This document shows positions 19,301-28,445 of a stretch of 31,108 nucleotides of DNA, piece after piece. The notes below the pieces were generated by a model. It was not told where the DNA came from and did no database searches. It was given only the letters and a program-made list of their open reading frames with translations. Numbering within the stretch: position 1 is the first letter of the stretch; every line of letters starts with the position of its first letter. The stretch covers positions 1-31,108 of the forward strand of contig JAUCBJ010002459.1 in the NCBI GenBank assembly GCA_032718475.1, read 5' to 3'. Origin of the DNA: Nemertoderma westbladi. Taxonomy: Eukaryota > Xenacoelomorpha > Nemertodermatida > Nemertodermatidae. The position numbers and the translations under genes are program-made.

Positions 19301-19773
19301 ATACAGGTTAATTGTTACCTGTATGGTGGTGGCGGTCATTAACTATGACCGGTCTGCACTGACTGAATAACTCAACTGACCGGTAAATCAGTAACGTAAG
19401 ATAATATATGGCTAACACACATTGAATATTGGTTTCACCTCCTACTGTACTCTGGCCCTCTACCCAATGGATGCTTTCCTGTTCCTAATCATGTGCTTCC
19501 CTCCCCACTATTGGCTAATATATTAATTGTCACTTTGGCACTCCCTGTGAGTGTTTCCCCCTGCTGCTAGCCTCTACTAGCTTTTCTCTCTTCGAGGTGG
19601 TTTGACCTCTCACCTTTCTCTGTGGCTTTGGGCCTTGTGTCGCCCCCCCCCCCCCCCCAATGTTGGTTATGAGACGAGATTAATATTTGTAATCTCGTAT
19701 CCCCAACATATTGCTAAAATGCCACTGGTCCCATTTTCTGGTGGGTAATGAAGTGGAATTGAATCCGCTTACA
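19301..19773 (-). repeat. LTR-like repeat A (BEL/Pao family)
   Basis: This repeat is related to 22430-22960 over its whole length, with shared phrases such as GTGTTTCCCCCTGCTGCTA and TGGAATTGAAT(C/T)CGCT. On the minus strand it starts TGTAAGCGG, and the other boundary may be CCATACA near 19320, giving TGTA...TACA ends. A hairpin ATACAGGT/ACCTGTAT at 19301-19324 is also matched in repeat B, so the low-coordinate edge is uncertain. It contains a C16 run (19643-19658). No purine tract precedes the TGTA end, so it is more likely a 5' or solo LTR than a 3' LTR. No matching 5-bp target duplication was found. Confidence 0.6.
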
Positions 19774-19787
19774 TTTTAAGACTATGG

Positions 19788-19816
19788 CGTCGGATGGCGT
19801 TAAAAAGGCGCTAAGT
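19788..19816 (+). repeat. MITE left terminal inverted repeat
   Basis: Begins CGTCGGATGGCG and ends GGCGCTAAGT. It differs from the right end only at one position (A for G in CGG.TGG). Preceded by ATGG. Confidence 0.9.
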
Positions 19817-19872
19817 ACCAGTTCTATCAAACTGAGGAAATTGCATTAATTCAAACTTAGTTATCACATGAA

Positions 19873-20168
19873 GTTAGGTCATTTTAAACGGCACCGTTTA
19901 AAAGGGCCTAACTCTGAATCGACAAAACCATGTAGAGTTAGGCCATTTTAAATGGCACCGTTTAAAATGGCCTAACTCTGAACCCATAATACCATGTAGA
20001 GTTAGGCCATTTTAAAAGGTGCCGTTTAAAATGACCTAACTATGTATGGATAAAATCATGTAGAGTTGGGCCATTTTAAACGGCGCCATTTAAAATGGCC
20101 TAACTCTGAACTTATATAATCAATCTGAGTTAGGCCATATTAAACAGTGCCGTTTAAAATGACCTAAG
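19873..20168. repeat. Array of five palindromes, about 63-base period
   Basis: Five units start near 19873, 19937, 19999, 20065 and 20128. Each is an imperfect palindrome of about 42 bases: GTTAGGCCATTTTAAA, a short GC-rich centre (CGGCACCG or variants), then TTTAAAATGGCCTAAC. The 20-base spacers are also alike (for example ATAAAATCATGTAGA), so the true repeat unit is the palindrome plus its spacer. Two further, more diverged units lie at about 20588-20615 and 20642-20690. Each could form a cruciform or an RNA hairpin. Confidence 0.95.
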
Positions 20169-20876
20169 TATGTATTGATAAAATCATTAAATATAAACTG
20201 TTTAGGCCAATCGTCGGTATCGGGTCAAGTGTTCACCCTCTTAAAACTGATTCCGTATTCCATCGTTTATACCCACCCTAATCGCACGTTTAGGTTATTT
20301 TTTTGTTACAGGCTGTTGTTACAGCCTCTTAGGTTGTTAGAAATAAATAGACAAAAAATAAATATGAAGATTGAAGACTTTAATTATATCCAACGGATAT
20401 GCATAATTGTTTAAAAATATTGTAAAAAATAAATTAATAAATTAAAACTAAAAGATCCAATAAATAATTAACATACTCAACATACTTAGTGTTCCATCAT
20501 ACAAGAAAGCGAAGCTGGAAATTTTCAGATCATTATGTTAATTGTTGATTAAAGTGTACGCCGAAGGTTAGTATAAATTAAATTACAATTTTAAACGTTG
20601 CTGTTTAAAATGGCCTATCTGTAAATTGACAAAATTCTTTAGAGTTGGGGAATTTTAAACAGCACCATTTAAAATGGCCTAAGTCTAGATGCTTCAAATT
20701 TATTATTAAATTACAAATGAAATTAAATTATTTAATTGTACTGGCTCGGAACGTTGAAAATTTATATATTTCATTTTCAAAAATAGAGCGGCAAATAAAT
20801 AAAAAGTGCAAATTTTTCCAGCTTTCCAGTGATATTTATATCAAAATTTATATATATCATTTTTATCAAAAAAATC

Positions 20877-20905
20877 ACTTAGCGCCTTTTTAACGCCACC
20901 CGACG
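20877..20905 (-). repeat. MITE right terminal inverted repeat
   Basis: Reverse complement of the left terminal repeat with one mismatch; followed directly by ATGG. Confidence 0.9.
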
Positions 20906-20909
20906 ATGG

Positions 20910-21330
20910 TATGATAATAATATTGGAATAAGCAATGTCAGTGAGAAGAGGCAAGTCGTTTCCAAGGTCTACCCAGAGCTTGGTTTAGCCGAGACACGAG
21001 GATCTGAACTTTGCATTCCTAATACTCTACGTTACTCTACGTATTGTACTTTAGCAAGTACGACATCTTACTGTAATCACGCATTTAGAATAATATACGG
21101 ACAGAAAGGAAGGGATATAAAGAATTTATTTTCCGTCATTATCTAAATATATTGTAGACTAATAAATTTAACTAATATTATTTACAAGGTTATTCTAATG
21201 ATTATAATTAAATAAAACGATTATAATAATATAAAATTACATAATAAAACATACATAAAGACAAATAATCAGAAAAATAAATAGTCTTGCGCCCGCTCCC
21301 CTAACTAAAAGTCAGTTAGTTGCTGGATGT
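20910..21330. other. AT-rich interval, probable BEL copy 1 3' UTR
   Basis: No gene. It follows the end of the BEL copy 1 coding sequence in minus-strand order. A purine-rich stretch (AGTTAGGGGAGCGGGCGCAA) lies at about 21285-21305 on the minus strand, but no convincing LTR start follows it. Confidence 0.35.
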
Positions 21331-22419
21331 TCATTTAATCTGGGAGGTGGTCGTAGGGAGAGTTTCTTGTTTACCATAATTTCCAGACAACTCCCTGTCC
21401 CGTTCTAGGAGACATAGACGACCAACGGGGTGGTTTAATTGCTGCGTCTCGAAGACGATTCCTTTCTTCTTATAGTTTCGTCACATCACAATGAGTTCTA
21501 CTGATAGCACTAAACTGTTGTTGGATATATGGGTCTCGATGATACAACCTATCTGCCACCTCTTGCAGGGTAGATCCGAATCCACTATTAAAATCATGTC
21601 TCCGGAACTGACATTTTCTTGCTGCGCTACCGGCTTCTTCAGTAGAAAGTGCGTGGGTTTTAGCGCTTCTAGGGAATCGGGACTGGAAGAGACTGGCATG
21701 AGCGGTCTCTCGTTCAGGTAGGTGGCGATTTCCTCCATGAGAGTTCGTAGGAGTTCATCAGTAAGGTACGCGCGGCACGGCACTACAAAGTTAAACGCGG
21801 TCTTCACGCTGCATATAAGTCTCTCCCAACTTCCTCCACACCATGGAGCATTGGCGGCATTGAAAGTTGGACGCTGTCACTCTCAGCTGATCATCTACCT
21901 GTCGATGGTTCCAATCATTTACATAAGCCTTTATCTCGTTATTGGCCCTGATAAAGTTGGTACCTTTATCTGATCGCATGGTGTTACTAGTCCCAAAGCG
22001 AGCGATTTGTCGGCGTAGGCTGAGTATGAAACTATTAGTAGATAAATCATTTACCATGTCTAGATGAATCGCTCTACAAGTCATACAAACAAATATAACG
22101 CACCATCGCTTGACTATAGTTCGAGCGCGATACACTTCAATAGGGCCAAATAAATCCACACCAGCGTTAGTAAAGGGTGGTTCATAACAGCTTACTTTTT
22201 CCTTACTCTTCCCTTACTTTTTAGGTAATTCTACCTCTTGCTGGGTTAAAGGCCTACTAAATGCTTTCCTATAGGGCAGGCATATGCAGTTCCTAAGAAC
22301 TTGGTTTAGCGCTTGAAACGGCTTATAAAAATAATAGCGCGTTCTAACTTCGCTAAGAACTCATTCCCTACCGGCATGATAAAGATTGTTATGGACATCT
22401 ACAATCATCAATCATCATC
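21331..22419 (-). pseudogene. BEL/Pao copy 1, integrase remnant
   Basis: This is the end of a BEL/Pao polyprotein. In minus-strand order it reads VDVHNNLYHAG and NCICLPYRK (the integrase zinc-binding His and Cys pairs), PPFTNAGVDLFGPI (first catalytic Asp), MRSDKGTNF (second Asp), GGSWERLI (catalytic Glu, in another frame), NERPLMPVSSSPD and KPTHFLL, and a C-terminal region ending VGRLCLLERDREL and a stop at 21331-21333. It is broken by in-frame TGA (22361-22363), TAA (22214-22216) and TGA (21481-21483), and by a frameshift near 21870. RT and gag are absent: the sequence is cut at about 22419, just before the LTR of copy 2. Confidence 0.8.
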
Positions 22420-22429
22420 ATCTAATTAA

Positions 22430-22960
22430 TGTTATTTATTAATTGAGGGAAAGAAACAAGTTACAGTGGAATGTTATTCTAACTAAAACGAACACAGGTT
22501 ACATTTTCATATTTCCTGTTGTCGGTAGTGGTTGTCGGTTGGCGTAGCGTTCATACCCCTGGTAGTGCAAATATTATAATGAAAAATCACCACAAAATCG
22601 AATTGATTTTATGACCATATGGGTTTTTTAACTGAGTAAACTGAACTGAATGAAATGACACCAACCGGTAATATATATTGCACTGGTTGGCCGTATTACA
22701 TTACTCAGTGGATGCCTTCCCCCCATTGGCTAATAACTCATTTCTCACCCTCCCATCTCTCTGGGAGTGTTTCCCCCTGCTGCTATCACTCTCTCCCTCC
22801 CAGAGGTGTAACCTCTGACCCCCGCTGTGTGTGTATCCCTTTGGGGTTTGTCGCCCCGCTTATTGGGGTGATACAAGGTTGATTGGTAATCAACCTTGTA
22901 CTCCCAATATTGCTTAAAGCCAACTTTGTGGGGTGGTTAGTGGAATTGAATTCGCTAACA
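22430..22960 (-). repeat. BEL/Pao copy 2, 3' LTR (repeat B)
   Basis: On the minus strand the LTR starts TGTTAGCGAATTC at 22960, directly after GGGGGGGAG (22961-22969), a good polypurine tract. That polarity makes it the 3' LTR of the BEL copy to its right. The other boundary is less certain: TGTT occurs at 22430 and at 22517, either of which would give TGTT...AACA ends. The repeat is related to repeat A. It contains a run of hairpins, including ACAAGGTTGATT/AATCAACCTTGT near 22872-22898, CTCCCA/TGGGAG and AGAGGT/ACCTCT. No TATA box or polyadenylation signal was confirmed. Confidence 0.65.
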
Positions 22961-22969
22961 CTCCCCCCC
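22961..22969 (-). promoter_or_regulatory. Polypurine tract of BEL copy 2
   Basis: The minus strand reads GGGGGGGAG immediately upstream of TGTTAGCG. Its position and composition fit the plus-strand DNA primer site used in reverse transcription of LTR elements. Confidence 0.6.
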
Positions 22970-23150
22970 ATGCTATCTTCCCGGTGAGAAGATAGCATCC
23001 ACCTATAGTGCGCTACAATTCCGCTGGATCCCGATCTACCATCGGGTGTGAGGTGGGGCTATTTTTCTCGGAGCCGGCTTTCCAGGCCGCTCCCTATGGG
23101 TGTGATATTGCTACCCCATCTTGGTACAACTCTACCTATCTTGTACCAAG
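22969..23150. other. Series of strong hairpins
   Basis: Consecutive stems are ATGCTATCTTC/GAAGATAGCAT (near 22969-22997, 11 bp, 7-base loop), CCGAT/ATCGG (23031-23045), a GGAGCCGGC/GCCGCTCC stem with a bulge (near 23070-23095), and CTTGGTACAA/TTGTACCAAG (23120-23150, 10 bp, 11-base loop). They directly continue the hairpins inside the adjacent LTR. Confidence 0.7.
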
Positions 23151-23964
23151 ACATCTGGTGTCCCATGTCGGGCCGATCGTGCGCTTCTCTCACACGACTT
23201 TTGTTTCCCCAACACTTTCACCACTCCAACTCCGCTCTATCCCTTACCCCAACTTCTCAACCGCTCCAACTCTTACTCCTCCCCCCCACACTCGAATTGC
23301 ACTCCTCTCACTGTCCCTCATCCTGTCAAAAAATCTCCTCTCCATTCTCCCCCCGATTCCCATTCTCGCTTTCGTCCCTCACCCACTCATCGGGCCCCAC
23401 ACTTGAGCGCTCATGTTGGTGGGAGCCGTCCAAGTCCCATCCTGTCGCCCTAGTCAATTAATCCCCAGTCCCAGTAGCTAATTGGAAAAGGTTGTGCTTG
23501 ACTACGGTATATACTTTATAAGATATATATGCGAGTTACTTATATAATTATTATAAGGCTATTATTATCATATATTATATTATATGCTCGTCTACATAAC
23601 GCGCCTCATTCTCTCTCGGCCTTTCTCGCCTAGCGACTTCTTCCAGTCGCTTCTCCCCAAATCTATCCGCTTCCAACTTCTCCCACGTAATATGTGTATC
23701 CACCTCCCTGTCTACTAGATGCCGGCTGTTGTATTACGCCGACTCGCCCTCCAGCCCTGGGTGGTCTACCAGACCTTCGAAGGCCATCTTGAAGGCTTTT
23801 CTGTGGTTCGGAGGTGATCCTAATATTCTTGATTTTTATTTTGTTTTGTGCTATTGCCCTATCTATCTTTCTGGCTACTACTTCTATGGTATATTGTGCT
23901 CTCTAGTCTCTTACTATATACTATATCTTATACATATCCTCCTTCCACCAATTCTTACTACTAA

Positions 23965-24520
23965 TGGTACCCTACGTACCCTCTTACGAACTAATTATAC
24001 AGCTAACTACTACTCCTTCTAACCAGTACTACGTACCCTCTTACTAACTAGCTCTACAACTAACTACTACTCTTACTAACCGGTACTACGTACCCTCTTA
24101 CTAACTTCCAACTCCACTAACTCTTACTAACCGGTACTATGTACCCTCTTACTAACCTCTAACTCCCACTAACTCCTACTAACCGGTACTACGTACCCTC
24201 TTACTAACCTCTAACTCCCACTAACTCCTACTAACCAGTACTACGTACCCTCTTACTAACCTCTAACTCTCCCAACTATTGGTACTATGTACCCTCTTAC
24301 TAACCTCTAACTCTCCCAACTATCGGTACTACGTACCCTCTTACTAACTTCTAACTCTCCCAACTATCGGTACTACATACCCTCTTATTAATTTCTAACT
24401 TAACTAACTAGCGGTACTACGTACCCTCCTACTACTTAACTAACTAGCGGTACTACGTACCCTCCTACTACTAACTAACTAGCGGTACTACGTACCCTCT
24501 TACTACTAACTTCTATCTGC
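23965..24520. repeat. Tandem repeat with GGTACTACGTACC core
   Basis: About 12 units each contain (C/A)GGTACTACGTACCCTCTTACTAAC or a close variant. The period is roughly 50-60 bases at first and shortens to about 38 at the right end. The core is a small inverted repeat, GGTA-CTACG-TACC. The intervening DNA is C/T/A-rich with few G. Some adjacent units are nearly identical, which indicates recent duplication. Confidence 0.9.
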
Positions 24521-24644
24521 CTACTTACTGCTTACCTATTATGTACTATTATTATTATTATTTTTTTTTTATGTGTGGGAAGGGCGTCTCGCCCTCAATC
24601 CCACCCCCCTCAGTCCAATACTTGGACGACTAAACTCCACTCAA

Positions 24645-25046
24645 CTAAGGTGCTCCCTCTAACAGGCAGCACTTCCCTACAGCCCTCCTGTAGGTCTTCC
24701 TATCTTTCGCTCCTATCTTGCCACCTATCCGCACTTCTACCGATCGGACTCTTCCGTCCTCATCGGAGTAAGTGCCCACAACCCTCGCCAACCGCCACTG
24801 GTTGTTGATGATGGTATCGTCCGTGACGATCACCAGATCACCCTCCTTTAACTCTCTGTTTGTATTTCTCCATTTGCTCCTCCTATGAACCGTGGGTAGA
24901 TATTCCTCGACCCACCTCCTCCAATACTCTGCGCTTATCGCCTTAGCGACTTTCCAACTCTGGAGGGAGTGTATGTCGTCTGGGTCTACACCCCGCATGT
25001 CGATGGTTGCTGGACTTTCCATTAGAAAATGACTGGGCGTCAGCAC
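24645..25046 (-). pseudogene. BEL copy 2, integrase C-terminal domain
   Basis: This 133-codon segment begins at LTPSHFLM, the conserved BEL motif after the catalytic core. It continues through RRWVEEYLPTVHRRSKW and ELKEGDLVIVTDD to WRLARVVGTYSDEDGRVRSV and ends with the polyprotein stop at 24645. The pattern matches the domain found at the end of BEL/Pao integrases (DUF5641-like). It is in the same frame as the catalytic core upstream; only a TGA-TGA created by a small local duplication separates them. Confidence 0.8.
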
Positions 25047-25070
25047 ATCTAATGACTCATCATTTTCTCA

Positions 25071-25631
25071 TCATTTTCGTCTAATGACGTCATCATTTTC
25101 TGGATATAGCGGTCTGCTATTAATGATACCCTCACACTTTGCTAATACTGTTCTTAGTACGTCCTCTGTAACCATGTGGGTGTTCATCAACTTCGTCATC
25201 AGAAGCTTTGAACTACCCACGAGTCTCTCGACGCATCCTAGAGTATGTGGAGCATACGGCGTCCTCCTCTCCCACTTCACCTGTCGTCTTCTCATGGCTA
25301 CCCTGACTTCCTCCCCTTCCAGGATATCCAAGGCCTCTGCCATCTCGTTCTCCGCTCCCACAAAGTTGGTTCTGTTGTCAGAATATATTACTGCGATCGT
25401 CCCACCTTTGCGGACTCTGAACCTTTCTAGAGCATTAATGATTGCTGATGCGGTTGCATCTTGGGCGAGTTCTATCCCTACCGCCCGCGTGTTGTTACAC
25501 ACGAAGATAATACTGTAGCGTTTCTCCGTGTGTCGCATCACCCTAATCTTTATCGGCCCGAACATATCCACACCGCAGTGCGTGAATGGCGGGTCGTGCT
25601 GTCTCACTCTACTGGCCGGTAGTGGCGCCAT
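25071..25631 (-). pseudogene. BEL copy 2, integrase catalytic core
   Basis: A 186-codon segment with the DDE triad of a retroviral-type integrase: Asp22 in CGVDMFGPI, Asp85 in IYSDNRTNF, Glu135 in HTLGCVERLVG. INSRPLYPENDD near the end is the usual BEL strand and helix after the core. An in-frame TAG at 25635-25637 separates it from the zinc domain upstream; at the other end, TGA-TGA interrupts it. All three catalytic residues are intact. Confidence 0.85.
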
Positions 25632-25634
25632 CTC

Positions 25635-26285
25635 CTATATAGCCCGCTCCTTCTTAGCTCGTCGGCAGGTCTGGCACTGCCCCACTACCGCCTTTACCTT
25701 CTTTCTCAACTGTTTGACCCAAAAGGTCCTTCGTATCTCCGTGAGGGTCCGGTTGGTGCCCCCGTGCAATGTCGACTTATGGGAGTCCCAGATAATCTGG
25801 TGGACTATCGGCGATCCATTAGGGATGATGATGGGCTTTGGTGGGATGACAATACTGTTGTTGTTTAACACCCTAGAGTTCATTACTAGGATCCCGTCAT
25901 CATTGAGTTGTGGTGACAGCGCGATCAGCTCACTGTCCCGTCGGAGATGCTGTTGTTTACTGACGCATTCCACCTCGTTGCCGTAGTTCTTCCTCTGTTC
26001 GTAGCGGATGACTGCCTTGGCCGTTCCCTCCAGATCGATGGTTGTTCTAATTTTTACGTCTTTTCTGACTCCCTTGAGGAAATCCCCGAAGGCTCTCCAG
26101 TACACCACTAACTTCTTGGTCTTGTACCAACTAGAGCTGTAGCTAAGGAGTTTGTCCATTGGGTTATCGCACTGTTCTTCTGGTTTTGGTTGCACGTCCC
26201 TTATCTCCCTCACCATCTGGCTGTATATATCTTCACCCTCTGAAACTCCCTCTTCTTCCACTAATGCTACTTCCCTGAGCCCGGG
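25635..26285 (-). pseudogene. BEL copy 2, RNase H-integrase linker and zinc domain
   Basis: The frame is open as 208 codons from a GTG at 26261 and continues upstream without a Met, as expected for the middle of a polyprotein. After a linker containing SYSSSWYKTKKLVVYWRAFG and a hydrophobic strand-rich region, it shows HKSTLHGGTNRTLTEIRRTF and QCQTCRR, the His and Cys pairs of the integrase zinc-binding domain. It joins the RNase H segment through a one-base frame change near 26270 and ends at TAG 25635-25637. Confidence 0.8.
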
Positions 26286-27640
26286 TCCACCTTTCTCATC
26301 GGCGGCCAGGCTGCCTTATCGTTCAGAAACTGCGGCCCGTGTTGCCACAATACTTCCTTCTTCAAGAAAGTGTGGCGTGCCACGCCCCTCGATAACAAGT
26401 CCGCTGGGTTCTCGTCCGTTGGGCAGTAGTGCCACCTTTCTAATTCTGTAGTTGCCCTTATTTCGTCCACCCTATTTGCGACGAATATAGGGTATCTCGT
26501 CCTTTCGTTATGTAGCCAACCAAGCACTACCATGGAATCCATCCAGTAGTGTGTCTCCACTATGTTGGGAATAGCGTCCATTAAGTAGGCTGTGGCCCTA
26601 ACTACTAACCTCGCAGCCATTAACTCGAGTTTCGGAACCGATGCTGAATCTGGTGGCGTCGACTTAGCCTTGCTGAATGCGAGTCTGGGCTTGTGAGCCC
26701 CCTCTCGTTGTACTAAGTAGAGTGCCGCTCCGTATGCCTCTAATGACACATCGGAGAACATGTGCAGATCCAGATTCACCATGTCCCCATCCGGGAAATA
26801 CACGCGTGGCATGCTGTATGTTCCCATCTGCTCTAAACTCTCTGTCCACTTGCACCACAATCCTGTGTCCCAATCTGTGTCCCAATCCTCCTTTAGTTTG
26901 TATACTTTCTTGAGTATCTGTTTCCCCGTGACTAGTAATGGGGATGCTAGGCCTAGGGGATCGTATATCCTTGCTATGTACGACACATAGCCCCTCTTTG
27001 TGTGGATGTCTGCGCCCTCTTGACTCAACTGGTATTTCAACTCATCTGTCTCTCGGTTCCACACGATCCCTAGTGCCTTCTGTTGGGACTCCACTCTCTT
27101 GTTCGCCATGTCCTGTCCCTTGGCTGTCGTGGGATTATCCATGGTCGACTCTGGCCTCCTGTCTTCTATGGCCTTCATGAACTCTTGCGAGCTGGATTGG
27201 AACTTGGTTAGGTTGAACCCGGATCCTTTTAGGATGTCGCGAACCTCGCGCCCCGTGTCCAGTAGTTCCTTAACCGTATTCCCAGACTCCATCCCGTCGT
27301 CTACATAGAAGCCGCGCCGAATCATATCGACGGCTTTGGCGCTATATTTATTCTCCTTTCCCTTTACTGTGTCTCTTACGGCCACAGTCGACGTAAACGA
27401 AGACGACTTGGCTCCCATATTCTGTACTACCATCTTGTACATCGGTATTGTCGACGGTTCCTCGTCGCCGTTGTACCATAAAAAGCGTTGGCTGTCGCTA
27501 TCCTCTTCCGTTACACGGACTTGGTTGAACATGCCTTCGATGTCGCAGGTGAAGGCGTGTTTCCCATTCCTGAATCTGAGTAGGACCTCGATCCCTGAGT
27601 TGTAGATATTGGGACCCTCAGCAGATAATCGTTTAGGCAT
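26267..27640 (-). pseudogene. BEL copy 2, reverse transcriptase and RNase H
   Basis: This is the longest intact piece, 457 codons. RT palm motifs are TCDIEGMFNQV (residues 31-41, first catalytic Asp) and YVDDGM (112-117, the catalytic pair). YDPLGLASPLLVTGKQIL (226-243) is the BEL connection after the RT. RNase H follows with its acidic residues at Asp297 (FSDVSLEAYG), Glu339 (PKLELMAARL), Asp368 (YWMDSMVVLGW) and Asp414 (NPADLLSRG). All expected catalytic residues are present. The frame is lost at both ends by one-base shifts, near 27630 and near 26270. Confidence 0.9.
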
Positions 27641-27759
27641 TTGCCATTGGTTTTAGCCGATGCGACAACTACCATCCGCAGTTTACCTTTCTTCGGGTCT
27701 AGAGCCACGTGGAGTGGCAGGTAATAGGTCCTGTCCGTGTTTGTAACTCTACGGCCCAT
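27511..27759 (-). pseudogene. BEL copy 2, RT fingers segment
   Basis: The useful part is about 27750-27630: TYYLPLHVALDPKKGKLRMV and ASAKTNGKCLNDYLL, the conserved start of the BEL RT (Y-L-P-H, then K-L-R-V-V-F-D-A-S-A-K). The usual F-D of that motif reads V-V here. The rest of the frame (after residue about 48) is out of phase and not real. It is entered and left by one-base shifts about 110 bases apart. Confidence 0.8.
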
Positions 27760-28445
27760 CCTTTCTCGACATACTTCCTAATCGTTTTATGAATGTACTC
27801 ATTCTTTTCGGGGCTCCGTTTTAGGGTCTGCTTCAATTTACGAAGCCTCGTGAGTACCATTCCTCTATTGTCGGGTAGCGGTAGCTTCGGTAGCTTCCAT
27901 ACCATCCCTATGGTATACCGCCCCTCGTCGCATCTTATCGACTCCTTTACGCTCTGTAGAGCCTGTTTATCTTCTACCGAGGTTCCGACCCCGGTCTCTT
28001 TTAATCCCTCAAAATCCTGCCTGAGCAGTCTCTTGAGCTGCTCCTCTGCTCTCTCATCTCCCATATCTTGCATAGTTCCCTCGAACATGCACCCTGATGT
28101 CTCCGACATCCTAAATGGTATCTTGCTCTTAATTGGGCCGCTCAGCGTCCACCCGAATGGTGTTAAAATCGCCACCGGGTCACACTGCCTGTCTTCGCCG
28201 AAGACCGTTCGCATTCTCTTGTGGGCCGTCGGGCAGTCCATTCCTACTATGATGGATACCTTCCTGACATCCACCTCTGGGATTGAGAAATCGATACTGT
28301 CCAGGAATTTATATTGTTCGACCTCGATGTTGGTTGGCCGTCTGGCGTTGATATTTATCGACTCTATCACCTGGATGGGGTCGATGGTCGCCCCATAGTC
28401 GCATCTCGGTGCTATCGCAGCTATCCCGCACTGTCCAGTCCTCAT
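27699..28445 (-). pseudogene. BEL copy 2, protease C-terminus to RT N-terminus
   Basis: The 248 codons include a protease-associated segment with VSIIVGMDCP and TPFGWTLSGP, which matches the BEL DUF1758 protease pattern (I-G-x-D...G-W-x-L-S-G-P). A linker leads to GRYTIGMVWKLPKLPLPDNR, the conserved lead-in to the RT, and KYVEKGWAVEL. The last residues are out of phase. It is preceded by a one-base shift near 28460, within the protease. Confidence 0.8.

Larger units (their letters stand above)
19788..20905. mobile_element. 1118-bp MITE with internal palindrome array
   Basis: Terminal inverted repeats of 29 bases lie at 19788-19816 and 20877-20905 and match at 28 of 29 positions; their shared core is GGCGTTAAAAAGGCGCTAAG. 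The same four bases, ATGG, directly flank both ends (19784-19787 and 20906-20909), a plausible 4-bp target duplication. The inside is AT-rich with no transposase, so the element is non-autonomous. It carries five tandem palindromes plus two outlying ones. I cannot assign the superfamily from the termini. Confidence 0.85.
22961..24644 (-). other. Long 3' UTR of BEL copy 2
   Basis: About 1.7 kb separates the polyprotein stop at 24645 from the LTR. In plus coordinates it holds a hairpin series (22969-23150), a pyrimidine-rich tract (about 23200-23430, purine-rich on the element's sense strand), an AT-rich part (23500-23600), a tandem repeat array (23965-24520) and a short ATT microsatellite (about 24550-24570). 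The open frames on the plus strand at 23008-23461 follow from the pyrimidine bias and are not credible genes. Confidence 0.6.

Noticed and set aside
19301-19773. Repeat A as a solo LTR or as the 3' LTR of BEL copy 1
   Set aside because: For a solo LTR the flanking 5-mers (TTACC and TTTTA) do not match; for a 3' LTR no polypurine tract precedes the TGTA end. Neither is excluded, since the low-coordinate edge is uncertain.
19873-20168. CRISPR-like layout of palindromic repeats with short spacers
   Set aside because: The spacers resemble one another, the array sits inside a MITE, and the sequence context is animal; it is a tandem repeat of palindrome plus spacer.
23008-23461. Three overlapping plus-strand ORFs of 110-137 codons
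   Set aside because: They lie in a pyrimidine-rich tract that lacks stops in all frames and give Pro/Ser/Leu low-complexity peptides.
27793-28398. 201-codon plus-strand ORF
   Set aside because: Antisense of the well-supported BEL protease/RT segment; Ser/Leu-rich as expected of a shadow frame.
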